DNA of 64,000 nt from Spongiihabitans sp965206355 (GTDB lineage Bacteria; Pseudomonadota; Gammaproteobacteria; Arenicellales; Poriferihabitantaceae), in contig OZ242212.1 of assembly GCA_965206355.1 (NCBI GenBank), positions 620,001-684,000 of the forward strand, written 5' to 3'. Under the pieces are notes generated by a model. It was not told where the DNA came from and did no database searches. It saw only the letters and a list, made by a program, of their open reading frames with translations. Shown here piece after piece: positions 1 to 8,056 of the stretch; within the stretch, counting starts at the first letter, position 1, and every line of letters starts with the position of its first letter. A program made the position numbers and the translations under genes.

Positions 1-20
1 CACCGAGCGGATACGGTCCG

Positions 21-1022
21 CTACGCCGTCCTGCGCGGCCTCTCAGTCTCGTTGGCATGTTCATAAACATCAAGTATTCCTTTAATGGCAGCGAGTGCTA
101 ACGGCACTGGCACAGCATTGCCTGCTTGCTTGCGAATTTGGTTGTCGGTACTGATAATCTTAAACTTGTCGGGGAATCCCTGCAATCTCAACATTTCTCG
201 CGGAGTCAGGCGGCGGTCGCCATTCACAAGCAAATAGTTATAGGATGCCCCTGCTCGTAGAGCGCATGAATAAGGGTGACTATTGACGTTGCCGCCCTTG
301 TTCTCGTGCCAGATGCCGATTTTATGCGGCGATTTGTGCCTGCTGTGCCGTGCTTTTCGGATTTTGTCGGACACATAATGTCGTTGGTCTGGCTCGTGTT
401 CGAGTAGCTTTGATAATGGTTTCATTGGTATTTTTATAGTTGGCCACGGGAAAGCATCAAAGCGTTTGCGGGTTGCTACAATCAGCACCCGTTCGCGTTT
501 TTGCGGAAGCCCATAATCCAGCGCGTTCAGTATGCGATGATCGGTGTAATAACCCAAATCTTCAATGTCACGCAAGATACGATCAAACACCTTGCCTCCC
601 CGAATGCTCACCAGTTGACGCACATTCTCCAATACTAGAGCTGCCGGGCGTTTATCGCGTGCAATGCGGATAATTTCGCGGAACATCGTACCGCGCGGGT
701 CGGCTAATCCCTTGCGGTCGCCGATAATAGAAAACGGCTGGCAGGGGAACCCGGCGCAAAGCAAGTCAAACTCTGGCAAATCGGATGGCTTGACAAGGCT
801 AATGTCGTTTCCCGGAACAATACCAAAGTTGACCTTGTATGCCTCCCTCACCGCATCGTCAATATCGCAGGCATATACGCATTGCAAACCGATGTTAGTA
901 GCGGCTATGTGGAAACCGCCGATGCCGCAAAACAGGTCGGCAAAAGTCAATACCGGGCCTGGTCGGTAATCCACCACCGCCCCGACCGTTTCCTCAAAGG
1001 CGCGGGGTAATGATTGGCTCAT
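21..1022 (-). CDS. DNA (cytosine-5-)-methyltransferase, Dcm family
   Basis: Transfers a methyl group from SAM to C5 of cytosine in a specific DNA sequence. The 333-residue product shows the ordered C5-methyltransferase motifs: SAM-binding FADLFCGIGGFH near 27-38, catalytic GFPCQPFS (PCQ at 93-95), LENVRQL near 131, QKRERV near 174, LTPREMLRLQGFP near 280 and AGNAVPVP near 305. The ATG at 1022 is chosen because it overlaps the TGA of the upstream transposase gene (ATGA); a start at 1073 would run 54 bases into that gene. The coupling suggests a passenger gene of an IS1595-type element. No endonuclease gene is visible on the window side; the element may continue left of base 1. The recognition sequence cannot be read from the protein. 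Confidence 0.92.
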   Translation of the reverse strand: MSQSLPRAFEETVGAVVDYRPGPVLTFADLFCGIGGFHIAATNIGLQCVYACDIDDAVREAYKVNFGIVPGNDISLVKPSDLPEFDLLCAGFPCQPFSIIGDRKGLADPRGTMFREIIRIARDKRPAALVLENVRQLVSIRGGKVFDRILRDIEDLGYYTDHRILNALDYGLPQKRERVLIVATRKRFDAFPWPTIKIPMKPLSKLLEHEPDQRHYVSDKIRKARHSRHKSPHKIGIWHENKGGNVNSHPYSCALRAGASYNYLLVNGDRRLTPREMLRLQGFPDKFKIISTDNQIRKQAGNAVPVPLALAAIKGILDVYEHANETERPRRTA

Positions 1023-1951
1023 CGGGCGATCAGTTCGACATAGGTGATGCGCTTCCCGCTCAATCGGTCGCACAACGCATCTATTCTGTCGTAGGTGTGC
1101 CGTTTGACATTGCCCTCATTCAATCGGAAAGTAAACTCGTTGATATATCGATGCAGATGCTTCTTGCTCCAATGGTGATAAACGCCGTTATAACCCCGCT
1201 TGATTACCGCCCACACGCTTTCAATCGTATTGGTATGAGCATCATCCCTGACATATTCGCCAGTACTGTGACTGACGGCTTCGTGGTCATATCCTTTCAT
1301 GCCGGAATACCCCCGGTGCTGGTCGGTGAACACTTTACTCCCGCGTCTCACATTCTCTACGATGGCACAACGCAGATTGCTGGCGGTCGATTCACCGCAG
1401 AGCGGCATCGCCCGCACCCGACCGCCACGTTCTTTCATGCCTAAAACACCGTCTTTGCCGACTGGCCCGCGGCCAAGTTTCAATCGCTTGCTGGCGTGGC
1501 GATTTCGCTCCTTACCTCCGATATAAGTTTCATCAACCTCAACCTTGCCTTTCAGGAGACCTCCCCGGCTGTCACATGCCTCGCGCAACCTATGAAGCAT
1601 GAACCACGCGGTCTTTTGAGTCACGCCAATCTCCTTTGACATTTGCAGGCTTGATATGCCCTTGCGTGCGGTAGACAGCAGATACATCGCATACAACCAT
1701 GTTCGTATTTCAATTTTTGACCGCCCCATAATCGTCCCACTTTTCGCTGAGAAAGATCGGCGGCAGTCGTTGCAATGATAAAATCCTGCGCGCCCCTTTC
1801 GGGGGGTGTTATTCCTACCGCTACAAAGCGGACAGATTACGCCGTCCGGCCAACGGCGCAACTCGTAGTATTTGCGAGCCGCCCGCTCATCTGGGAACCG
1901 CTTGAAAAATTGAAAAGTGCTGACGGTTGATTTACACATGATACGATCCAC
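1019..1951 (-). CDS. IS1595-family (ISXO2-like) transposase
   Basis: Catalyses cut-and-paste or copy-in transposition of an IS1595-type element. The 310-residue protein has an N-terminal zinc ribbon (CPLC at 40-43, CNDC at 60-63) and an ISXO2-like catalytic core: VDETYIGG (Asp140), FTDQHRGY (Asp210) and TNTIESVWAVIKRGYNG (Asn241/Glu244), followed by the family C-terminus with YINEFTFRLN. It seems intact. Its stop codon overlaps the start of the cytosine methyltransferase gene, so the two are probably co-transcribed. The right part of the element lies upstream of 1951, the other end lies outside the window, so terminal repeats could not be paired and the borders are not defined. Confidence 0.92.
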   Translation of the reverse strand: MDRIMCKSTVSTFQFFKRFPDERAARKYYELRRWPDGVICPLCSGRNNTPRKGRAGFYHCNDCRRSFSAKSGTIMGRSKIEIRTWLYAMYLLSTARKGISSLQMSKEIGVTQKTAWFMLHRLREACDSRGGLLKGKVEVDETYIGGKERNRHASKRLKLGRGPVGKDGVLGMKERGGRVRAMPLCGESTASNLRCAIVENVRRGSKVFTDQHRGYSGMKGYDHEAVSHSTGEYVRDDAHTNTIESVWAVIKRGYNGVYHHWSKKHLHRYINEFTFRLNEGNVKRHTYDRIDALCDRLSGKRITYVELIAR

Positions 1952-2084
1952 TAGAATGGTTAATATCTGCTATATTACAAAATAGATTTTCAAATGTAAA
2001 GCGCCCTCAAGTATATAATTCCCCTTTTTTTGATCGTCTATGGACATTGGTTTATCTCGATAGCATTAAAAACAATTATACTGA

Positions 2085-2185
2085 GAGACCTTTGCACGGA
2101 ATGAGGGAGTTTATGCTTATAAATGACCGATTGAGTACGTTTTTAACGCGGCATGCAGGTGAAATGGCTTTCGTGCAAAGGTCTC
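2085..2185 (+). mobile_element. MITE copy 1 (101 bp, internally deleted)
   Basis: Ends are GAGACCTTTGCAC and GTGCAAAGGTCTC. The flanking 5-bp duplication is actga (2080-2084 and 2186-2190). This copy lacks a 38-bp block found in 139-bp copies; the loss runs exactly between two GCACGGAA repeats. It lies just past the stop of the cbbQ-like gene. Confidence 0.93.
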
Positions 2186-2226
2186 ACTGAACGGGTTATC
2201 TGTTCAAACTCATATTAAAACAGATA

Positions 2227-3048
2227 TTAAAACAGGGATGCGCTGAGTTCATTCACCGCTTTGAGCATATCCGGATCATCGGTCAGTGTTTCCGAAATAG
2301 CACCTCGACAAGCACTACGCGAATCTATGCCGCTGACCATTAATCTTGCCGCATGCACCAGTAGTCGGGTGCTGGCACCTTCTTCCAGTCCACTGCCTTT
2401 CAAATTTCGGGTCATGCCCGCATATTGAACCAGTCGCACTGCCATGGCATGGTCAAGACCGGACTCTTTCACCACAATATCCGCCTCAAGAGCAGGTTGC
2501 GGGTAGTCAAACTCAATGGAAACAAACCGTTGCCGAGTGCTTTGTTTAAGGTCTTTGAGTACGCTTTGGTATCCGGGGTTGTAGGATATTGCCAGACAAA
2601 ACTCATCCGCTGCGCTCAATAGCTCTCCAGTCTTCTCAATCGGCAGGACACGACGGTTATCTGCCAGCGGATGGATGACCACGGTGGTATCTTTGCGTGC
2701 TTCAACGATCTCATCCAAATAACAGATGCCACCACCGCGTACTGCCCGACTCAGCGGACCATCGGCCCAACGGGTCTCTCCACCGACGATCAAATAACGC
2801 CCAACCAAATCCGCCGCGGTCAGATCGTCATGGCAGGAGACCGTAATCAACGGTCGTTGCAAACGCCATGCGATATGTTCCATGAAGCGGGTTTTTCCAC
2901 ATCCTGTCGGTCCTTTTAATAAAACCGGAATTCGATTTTTATAGGCTGCTTCAAATATGTCGATTTCGTTATTCTGTGCCGCATAAAAGGGTTGGTCAGG
3001 AATTTCGTATTCCCGGATAGAGGATTTGAACATGGATTCTGCAGTCAT
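2227..3048 (-). CDS. cbbQ: CbbQ/NirQ/NorQ-family AAA+ ATPase
   Basis: MoxR-class AAA+ ATPases of this family remodel or activate a partner enzyme: CbbQ with CbbO reactivates RuBisCO, NorQ/NirQ with NorD matures NO reductase. The 273-residue product has Walker A GPTGCGKT (about 46-53), Walker B GICYLDEI (about 107-114), the family block TAADLVGRYL and the ISYNPGYQS sensor segment. The ATG at 3048 is preferred; 3105 is an alternative start with no better ribosome site. CbbQ is favoured over NorQ by overall resemblance recalled from memory, not by search. No cbbO, cbbLS, norD or norCB gene lies nearby; the gene stands alone between two directly oriented MITEs, so its partner must be elsewhere or lost. 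Confidence 0.8.
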   Translation of the reverse strand: MTAESMFKSSIREYEIPDQPFYAAQNNEIDIFEAAYKNRIPVLLKGPTGCGKTRFMEHIAWRLQRPLITVSCHDDLTAADLVGRYLIVGGETRWADGPLSRAVRGGGICYLDEIVEARKDTTVVIHPLADNRRVLPIEKTGELLSAADEFCLAISYNPGYQSVLKDLKQSTRQRFVSIEFDYPQPALEADIVVKESGLDHAMAVRLVQYAGMTRNLKGSGLEEGASTRLLVHAARLMVSGIDSRSACRGAISETLTDDPDMLKAVNELSASLF

Positions 3049-3242
3049 AATATAAATTGATTGCGATAACAAATGCAATGCGCCGAGTTTATCAGTTTCA
3101 AGCACATATTAACCGTTATCAGAATACGGTGATCAGCAGTTTGGTGGTCTGGGGGGTGCCAGGTTCACTGTCTCTATCTATACATTTGAAATATTTGTTG
3201 TCTAACTGCGTGGTTGTTCATTCTGGTTGCTGATTACAAGGA

Positions 3243-3404
3243 GAGACCTTTGCACGGAAGATGATTTCGCTTTCAGGCAAGGCAAAAACGCACGGAATGA
3301 GGGAGTTTATGCTTATAAATGACCGAGTGAGACCATTTTTACCAACAGTAGGCACTTTTAGGCGACGCAGCATGGAGATGAAATGGCTTTCGTGCAAAGG
3401 TCTC
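3243..3404 (+). mobile_element. MITE copy 2 (162 bp, long form)
   Basis: Same terminal repeats as the family, with duplication aagga at 3238-3242 and 3405-3409. It carries the extra 23-bp block (CCAACAGTAGG..GGCG) shared with copies 3 and 4. It lies between the cbbQ-like gene and the end of the GcvT-like gene. Confidence 0.93.
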
Positions 3405-3449
3405 AAGGACAGTGTATTCACAGGGCTGAACACAAGTGATATGCTGGAT

Positions 3450-4553
3450 TCAGGCAGTGCGCTTGCTCTTGTCAGGATCAAGCAAAGGCATGGTGCCCGT
3501 TTTCGCAGTACAATGTCCCTGCTCACCACGAACCTCCAGCGCAATATCCGGTTTTGCATATTCCTTATCAATACGCACCATCGCGATGGACGCATTCATT
3601 ATTGTTGAATAACAAGGTGCGGTTACAAACCCTACTTTTTTGTCGCCAACGAACACCTCTGCACCCACATCAAGTGGCTGATTGCCATCAGCAATAATGC
3701 CCCAAGTTGTTGTGGTTTCCCTGCCCATCGCCGCCAGACAGGCTTCTTTGCCACGATAGTCGCCCGCTTTATTTTTCGTTATGGCAAAACCTAGCCCAAC
3801 ATCCCAAGGGGTATTTTTTTCATCCATATCATAGGGATAGAATAACAGGGCTGCTTCGACTCTAATCATGTCGAGACAATTGAATGAACAGGGAATGATG
3901 CCTGTTGATTTTCCATTTTCCAGAATCGCATCCCAGATGGGAACGACATTATCTGCCTGAGCAAAAATTTCATAACCTCTTTCACCGGAAAAACCTGTGC
4001 GAGAAATCATGCAAGGGTAATCAAACAGAGTGGTTGAAATGTGATGAAAATATTTCAGATCATGCAGATTAGAGTCCGTATATTGATTCAAAAAATCAAC
4101 TGCCTTGGGACCTTGCAGTGATATATCATGCAGGTCATCATCAAATTCTATTTTGACATCTTTGCCTTGTGCAGACTTAACAAGCTGCTCCATGCCAGTA
4201 CCGCTTCCATGTACCATCAGAACTTCATTGGGTTTGATGTGGAACATGATGCAGTCATCTGTAATTTTTCCGTCCTCATTGAGAATGATGCCGTAGGCTG
4301 ATTGACCTTGATGAATCGTGGTCATGTCACGGGTAAACATGTGATCTGCCACTGCCATGGCATCCGCTCCGGTGATGTGGACTTTCTTCAGCCCGGAAAC
4401 GTCAAAAAGACCAGCAGCCGTACGCACTGCCAGATGTTCCAGATTGACGTCCTGATCATATTCCCAAGGCACATCCATATCATTCCATTCGCCTAATGGT
4501 GAACCCAGCGCCTTATGGCGTGGTGCCAGAGCGGTTTGTCTTGGACTTGTCAT
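3450..4553 (-). CDS. GcvT-like folate-dependent aminomethyltransferase family protein
   Basis: Belongs to the GcvT/YgfZ fold, whose members move one-carbon units from methylated amines or thioethers to tetrahydrofolate. The 367-residue length fits GcvT. Visible family landmarks are AGLFDVSGLKKVHITGADA near 48, GILNEDGKITDD-like block near 90, SRTGFSGERGYEIF near 182, and the C-terminal barrel with KVGFVTAPCYS near 310. No gcvH or gcvP accompanies it, so it is probably not the glycine-cleavage T protein. It follows the livF-like gene by about 40 bases on the same strand, suggesting that the importer feeds its substrate. A methylated amine such as dimethylglycine or sarcosine is plausible given the dehydrogenase at 31166; a DmdA role was considered but not supported. 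Confidence 0.78.
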   Translation of the reverse strand: MTSPRQTALAPRHKALGSPLGEWNDMDVPWEYDQDVNLEHLAVRTAAGLFDVSGLKKVHITGADAMAVADHMFTRDMTTIHQGQSAYGIILNEDGKITDDCIMFHIKPNEVLMVHGSGTGMEQLVKSAQGKDVKIEFDDDLHDISLQGPKAVDFLNQYTDSNLHDLKYFHHISTTLFDYPCMISRTGFSGERGYEIFAQADNVVPIWDAILENGKSTGIIPCSFNCLDMIRVEAALLFYPYDMDEKNTPWDVGLGFAITKNKAGDYRGKEACLAAMGRETTTTWGIIADGNQPLDVGAEVFVGDKKVGFVTAPCYSTIMNASIAMVRIDKEYAKPDIALEVRGEQGHCTAKTGTMPLLDPDKSKRTA

Positions 4554-4595
4554 AGTATTCTCCAGTTTGTGTTAAAAAAATTCATTATCTATATA

Positions 4596-5303
4596 CTAAA
4601 TACCGAGATACGCCTTACGCACATGATCATTGTCCATAAGCTCACGGGTCTTTCCTTCAAGCGCGATTGTCCCGGTTTCTAAAACATAACCATGCCGTGC
4701 CAACTCCAGTGCTAATTCAGCGTTCTGTTCCACTAATATAACAGAAACGCCCTGCTGATTGATCTCGACAAGAATGCGTGCGATTTCCTGGACGATGACT
4801 GGTGCCAATCCCAAAGAAGGTTCATCCAGTAGAAGTAATATCGGTTTTGCCATCAGTGCGCGACCAATCGCCAACATTTGTTGTTCGCCACCACTCATGG
4901 TGCGTGCTGACTGCGTTTTTCTTTCGCGCAAGCGAGGGAAATATGCGAATACTCTCTCAATATCTTTTTCAATGTCTTCTTTATCATCACGGGTAAAAGC
5001 ACCAAGACGCAGGTTCTCGGCGACTGTTAAATCTTTGAATACCCGCCGACCCTCTGGCACATGGGCAACACCCATTTTTACAATCTCGTCCGCCGACAAT
5101 TTTTCTATATGCTTGCCATCAAAAATAATTTCACCGCGACTGACATGATCAAGACCGGATATAGTGCGTAGTGTTGTACTTTTCCCAGCACCGTTTGAAC
5201 CAATCAATGTTACAAAATCAGACTCCGCAACTTCCAGAGAAATGCCTTTGAGTGCCGCTACTTGACCATAATGAACATGGATATCCTTGACCTGTAACAG
5301 CAT
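4596..5303 (-). CDS. livF: branched-chain amino acid/amide-type ABC transporter ATPase (LivF-like)
   Basis: One of the two cytoplasmic ATPases that power a HAAT-type (branched-chain amino acid/amide) importer. The 235-residue protein has Walker A GSNGAGKST, the Q-loop region, signature SGGEQQML and Walker B LLLLDEPSLGLAP, ending with the LivF-type tail. The ATG at 5303 is chosen: it follows the livG TAA by one base (TAATATG), a coupling that fits translational re-initiation. An upstream in-frame start at 5333 would overlap livG by about 30 bases. Gene order livK-H-M-G-F is canonical. The true substrate cannot be told from the ATPase; neighbours hint at a methylated amine or amino acid. Confidence 0.93.
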   Translation of the reverse strand: MLLQVKDIHVHYGQVAALKGISLEVAESDFVTLIGSNGAGKSTTLRTISGLDHVSRGEIIFDGKHIEKLSADEIVKMGVAHVPEGRRVFKDLTVAENLRLGAFTRDDKEDIEKDIERVFAYFPRLRERKTQSARTMSGGEQQMLAIGRALMAKPILLLLDEPSLGLAPVIVQEIARILVEINQQGVSVILVEQNAELALELARHGYVLETGTIALEGKTRELMDNDHVRKAYLGI

Positions 5304-5304
5304 A

Positions 5305-6060
5305 TTAGTTTGCCCCGCCCAAATAGGCTTCAATCACCTTGTCATTATGTCTGATCTCTTCAGGCGTTCCCTGTGCCAGCAATTGACCAAAATTTAATAC
5401 CGTCAAATAATCACACAGCCCCATCACCGCTTTCATATCATGTTCAACGAGGACTATGGTAATTCCCGATTCCCGTACCTTACGGGTTAAATCCATCATC
5501 TGATTGGTTTCCTCAGGGTTCATGCCAGCAAAAGGTTCGTCCATCAGTATAAGTTTTGGTTTGCAAGCCAGGGCAATAGAAATCGCTAACGCACGTTGTG
5601 ATCCCAGCGGTAATTCACTGGCAAGCTGGTTTTTACGATCACTCAATCCCATAAACGCAAGCACTTCCATTGCTTTTTTCCCAGCAGTCTTTTGTTTTTG
5701 ACTGTCCAGACCGAGAATCGCGGAAAACAGATTGGTGCGCGCCTTGATATGGCAGCCCACCAGCGCATTCTCAAATACGGTCAATTCCTGAAACAGGGTT
5801 GTTTCCTGAAAGGTACGAATAATGCCCAGCTCCGAAATCACATGTGGTTTTTTCCCTCCGATAGTTTGCCCCTGATAAACGATATTCCCACTTGTTGGCG
5901 TATAGAATCCAGAAATATTCTTAAACAGAGTACTCTTGCCTGCGCCGTTCGGACCAATTAAACCGTGTATCTCGCCTTGTTCCACCTGAAAGCTGATGTC
6001 GTTAAGCGCGGTTAAACCATCAAACTGCTTTGTTACATTTTTAATTTCTAATATGGGCAC
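5305..6060 (-). CDS. livG: branched-chain amino acid/amide-type ABC transporter ATPase (LivG-like)
   Basis: Second ATPase of the HAAT-type importer. The 251-residue protein shows Walker A GPNGAGKST near 37, a LivG-type insertion (RTFQETTLFQELTVFENALVG), signature LPLGSQRALAIS (a degenerate LSGG loop typical of LivG) and Walker B LILMDEPFAGMNP, with the switch His in EHDMK. It ends one base before the livF start and begins 23 bases after livM, so the genes form one transcription unit. The length is usual for the family and no damage is visible. Confidence 0.93.
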   Translation of the reverse strand: MPILEIKNVTKQFDGLTALNDISFQVEQGEIHGLIGPNGAGKSTLFKNISGFYTPTSGNIVYQGQTIGGKKPHVISELGIIRTFQETTLFQELTVFENALVGCHIKARTNLFSAILGLDSQKQKTAGKKAMEVLAFMGLSDRKNQLASELPLGSQRALAISIALACKPKLILMDEPFAGMNPEETNQMMDLTRKVRESGITIVLVEHDMKAVMGLCDYLTVLNFGQLLAQGTPEEIRHNDKVIEAYLGGAN

Positions 6061-6083
6061 AAGTTCGGTTACAATTTTAGCGT

Positions 6084-7061
6084 TCAGTTAAGGGGTTCGC
6101 CAGTGCCAGAACCTATTCCGAACCAAACTTTAATTTTGCTCGGGATACTCTCAAGACCTAAGGGTAAAAAGAGAATTGACAGAATCAGTACCACGCCATA
6201 AATAGCCGGACGAATCTCTGCAAAGCCGCGGATGGATTCGTCGAAGACCGTAAGGACAACGACCCCGATGATGGGTCCGTAAAATGTATTATAGCCGCCA
6301 ACAATCACCCAGATCAGGATGAATACCATAAAACCGACACCGTATTGATTGGGCGTGATAGTTCCCAGATAGTGGACTTTCAATGCGCCTGCAATACCCA
6401 CGAAAAATGAGCCGATGATAAATGCCAGTGCTCGATAACGCCATGTATCAACGCCGACTGATTCCGCCAAGGATGCTTTCCAATGCACGGCATGCAAGGT
6501 TAAACCAATCCTTGATTTCTCGACAAGGTGAAGGATAAACAGACAAAAAGAAACCACAGCCAGTGCCAAATAGTAATAGGGAATGGCTTCAATAAAATCA
6601 ATACTGCCTATTATCGGTGGCTCAACACCACTCAAACCCCCCGTCCCCCCAAACGGGTTTACAAATTCGATCCATAACAGGCGTATGGCTTCACCTGTAG
6701 CAAACGACCCTATCAGAAAATAAAATTGTGTCATCCTAAACAACGGGAAAGCTAACAAAGCGGCAATGGTTGCGGCGACGCCACCAGCCATCGGTAGTGT
6801 AAACCACATACCCAATTCATAGTTTTTGAATATCAGGGTTGCCGTATAGCCGCCAATCCCCATCATCACCGCATGAATTAATGACCATTCCCCGGTTAAT
6901 GTTACGATGCGATAACTGACAACCACCAGGACGTTGATGGTCAGAAAAATTAACAAATCCTGATGATAAAATTCCAGAAAATGCGGCAAGATCAACAGTC
7001 CAATCAACAATATAACGCCACCGATGACTTTCTTCACCATGCTGTTCATATTGTTATTCAC
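6084..7061 (-). CDS. livM: branched-chain amino acid/amide-type ABC transporter permease (LivM-like)
   Basis: Inner-membrane permease of the HAAT-type importer, partner of the LivH-like protein. The product (up to 325 residues) is highly hydrophobic with about nine to ten predicted membrane segments and the family EAA-like loop near AVHWKASLAESVGV followed by AFIIGSFFVGIAGAL. The listed start is a GTG at 7061 that overlaps the end of livH by eight bases; an ATG at 7049 is equally possible, as neither has a clear ribosome-binding site. Operon position between livH and livG supports the call. Substrate is unknown. Confidence 0.9.
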   Translation of the reverse strand: MNNNMNSMVKKVIGGVILLIGLLILPHFLEFYHQDLLIFLTINVLVVVSYRIVTLTGEWSLIHAVMMGIGGYTATLIFKNYELGMWFTLPMAGGVAATIAALLAFPLFRMTQFYFLIGSFATGEAIRLLWIEFVNPFGGTGGLSGVEPPIIGSIDFIEAIPYYYLALAVVSFCLFILHLVEKSRIGLTLHAVHWKASLAESVGVDTWRYRALAFIIGSFFVGIAGALKVHYLGTITPNQYGVGFMVFILIWVIVGGYNTFYGPIIGVVVLTVFDESIRGFAEIRPAIYGVVLILSILFLPLGLESIPSKIKVWFGIGSGTGEPLN

Positions 7062-7923
7062 TCACTCTGACGCCCATGATTCCCGTTGGCTTAATAATCA
7101 GCACAACAACCATCAGTACCAACCCACAAATCGTTGCCACGGTGCCCCCAAAATAAACAGTAACAAACGTATGAAACAGTGCATACAATACGGCTGCCAG
7201 AACAGCCCCGGATAAACTGCCAACACCCCCTACAATTGTTACGATAAAGGCTGTAATAATCACATTGTGCCCCATGTGGGGGTTAATGTTAGTCAATGGT
7301 GCCATCAACGCACCCGCCAAACCTGCCAGTGCCCCACCAGTACCAATAGCGATCATGGAAATCCGATTGATATTGATTCCTTGCAGTGCTGAGGCTTCCC
7401 GGTCCAGCGCGACTGCACGTAATGCCCAGCCTAGTTTGGTTCGGGTCAGAAAATACCAAAGGGTTGACAAAGCGGCAACTGAGACAAGCAAACCAAAAAT
7501 ACGTTGATACGGGATTCGAAGATAATCAAATAAAACTAAAGTCCCGTGGAATGGGGGTGGCACTTGTTTTGATGGTCCTTCGCCACCAATCAGCGTTGCC
7601 ATAATCTGTAATATAAACAAAACACCAATTGAGCATATTAAGCCGCCCAGAGGGTTATTTCGTGTCGGTCTGAACAGAAATCGCTCCATCAATAAGCCGA
7701 TTATTGTTACCAGCATAATGGCAATTAAAATTACCGGAATAAAAGCCAGTCCATGTTGTGCGTGGAGAAACCAGATCGTGTAGGCACCTACCATAACCAG
7801 CTCACCATGAGCAAAGTTGACCACCCCCATAACACCAAAAATGAGTACCAGACCGACGGCAAAGAGCGCAAAAAAACCACCCTGTATCAATCCGTTAATG
7901 ATAGATTGGAGAAAAAGCTCCAC
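7054..7923 (-). CDS. livH: branched-chain amino acid/amide-type ABC transporter permease (LivH-like)
   Basis: Inner-membrane permease that pairs with LivM. The 289-residue protein starts with the classic LivH N-terminus (QSIINGLIQGGFFALFAVGLVLIFGVMGVVNFAHGE) spread over the first 40 residues, then about eight membrane segments, the cytoplasmic loop LGWALRAVALDREASALQGIN and the segment SGAVLAAVLYAL. It follows the substrate-binding gene by about 130 bases that hold a terminator-like hairpin, which would lower permease expression relative to the binding protein. No defects seen. Confidence 0.92.
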   Translation of the reverse strand: MELFLQSIINGLIQGGFFALFAVGLVLIFGVMGVVNFAHGELVMVGAYTIWFLHAQHGLAFIPVILIAIMLVTIIGLLMERFLFRPTRNNPLGGLICSIGVLFILQIMATLIGGEGPSKQVPPPFHGTLVLFDYLRIPYQRIFGLLVSVAALSTLWYFLTRTKLGWALRAVALDREASALQGININRISMIAIGTGGALAGLAGALMAPLTNINPHMGHNVIITAFIVTIVGGVGSLSGAVLAAVLYALFHTFVTVYFGGTVATICGLVLMVVVLIIKPTGIMGVRVSE

Positions 7924-8000
7924 GCAAACACCCCGAGTTACATTTATTTGAACAAACGGCGCATGGTATCGCCTTATCTGATTTATCTGTGCCGTACGAT

Positions 8001-8036
8001 GATGAAAAAAGGAGAGGGTTCTCTCCAGATTTCATC
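8001..8036 (-). terminator. intercistronic terminator/attenuator between livK and livH
   Basis: On the minus strand GGAGAG-AACC-CTCTCC is followed directly by TTTTTT, and an outer GATGAAA/TTTCATC pair can extend the stem. Position just after the binding-protein gene suggests partial termination, a common way to make more binding protein than permease. Confidence 0.7.
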
Positions 8037-8056
8037 ATCAGCAAAAATTAAAGGGG

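Noticed and set aside
1010..1444. Plus-strand ORF across the transposase gene
   Set aside because: Antisense shadow of a clear IS1595 transposase; no family resemblance or ribosome site.
3450..4553. DMSP demethylase DmdA
   Set aside because: Same GcvT fold, but the recalled DmdA-specific N-terminal and active-site segments are not seen.
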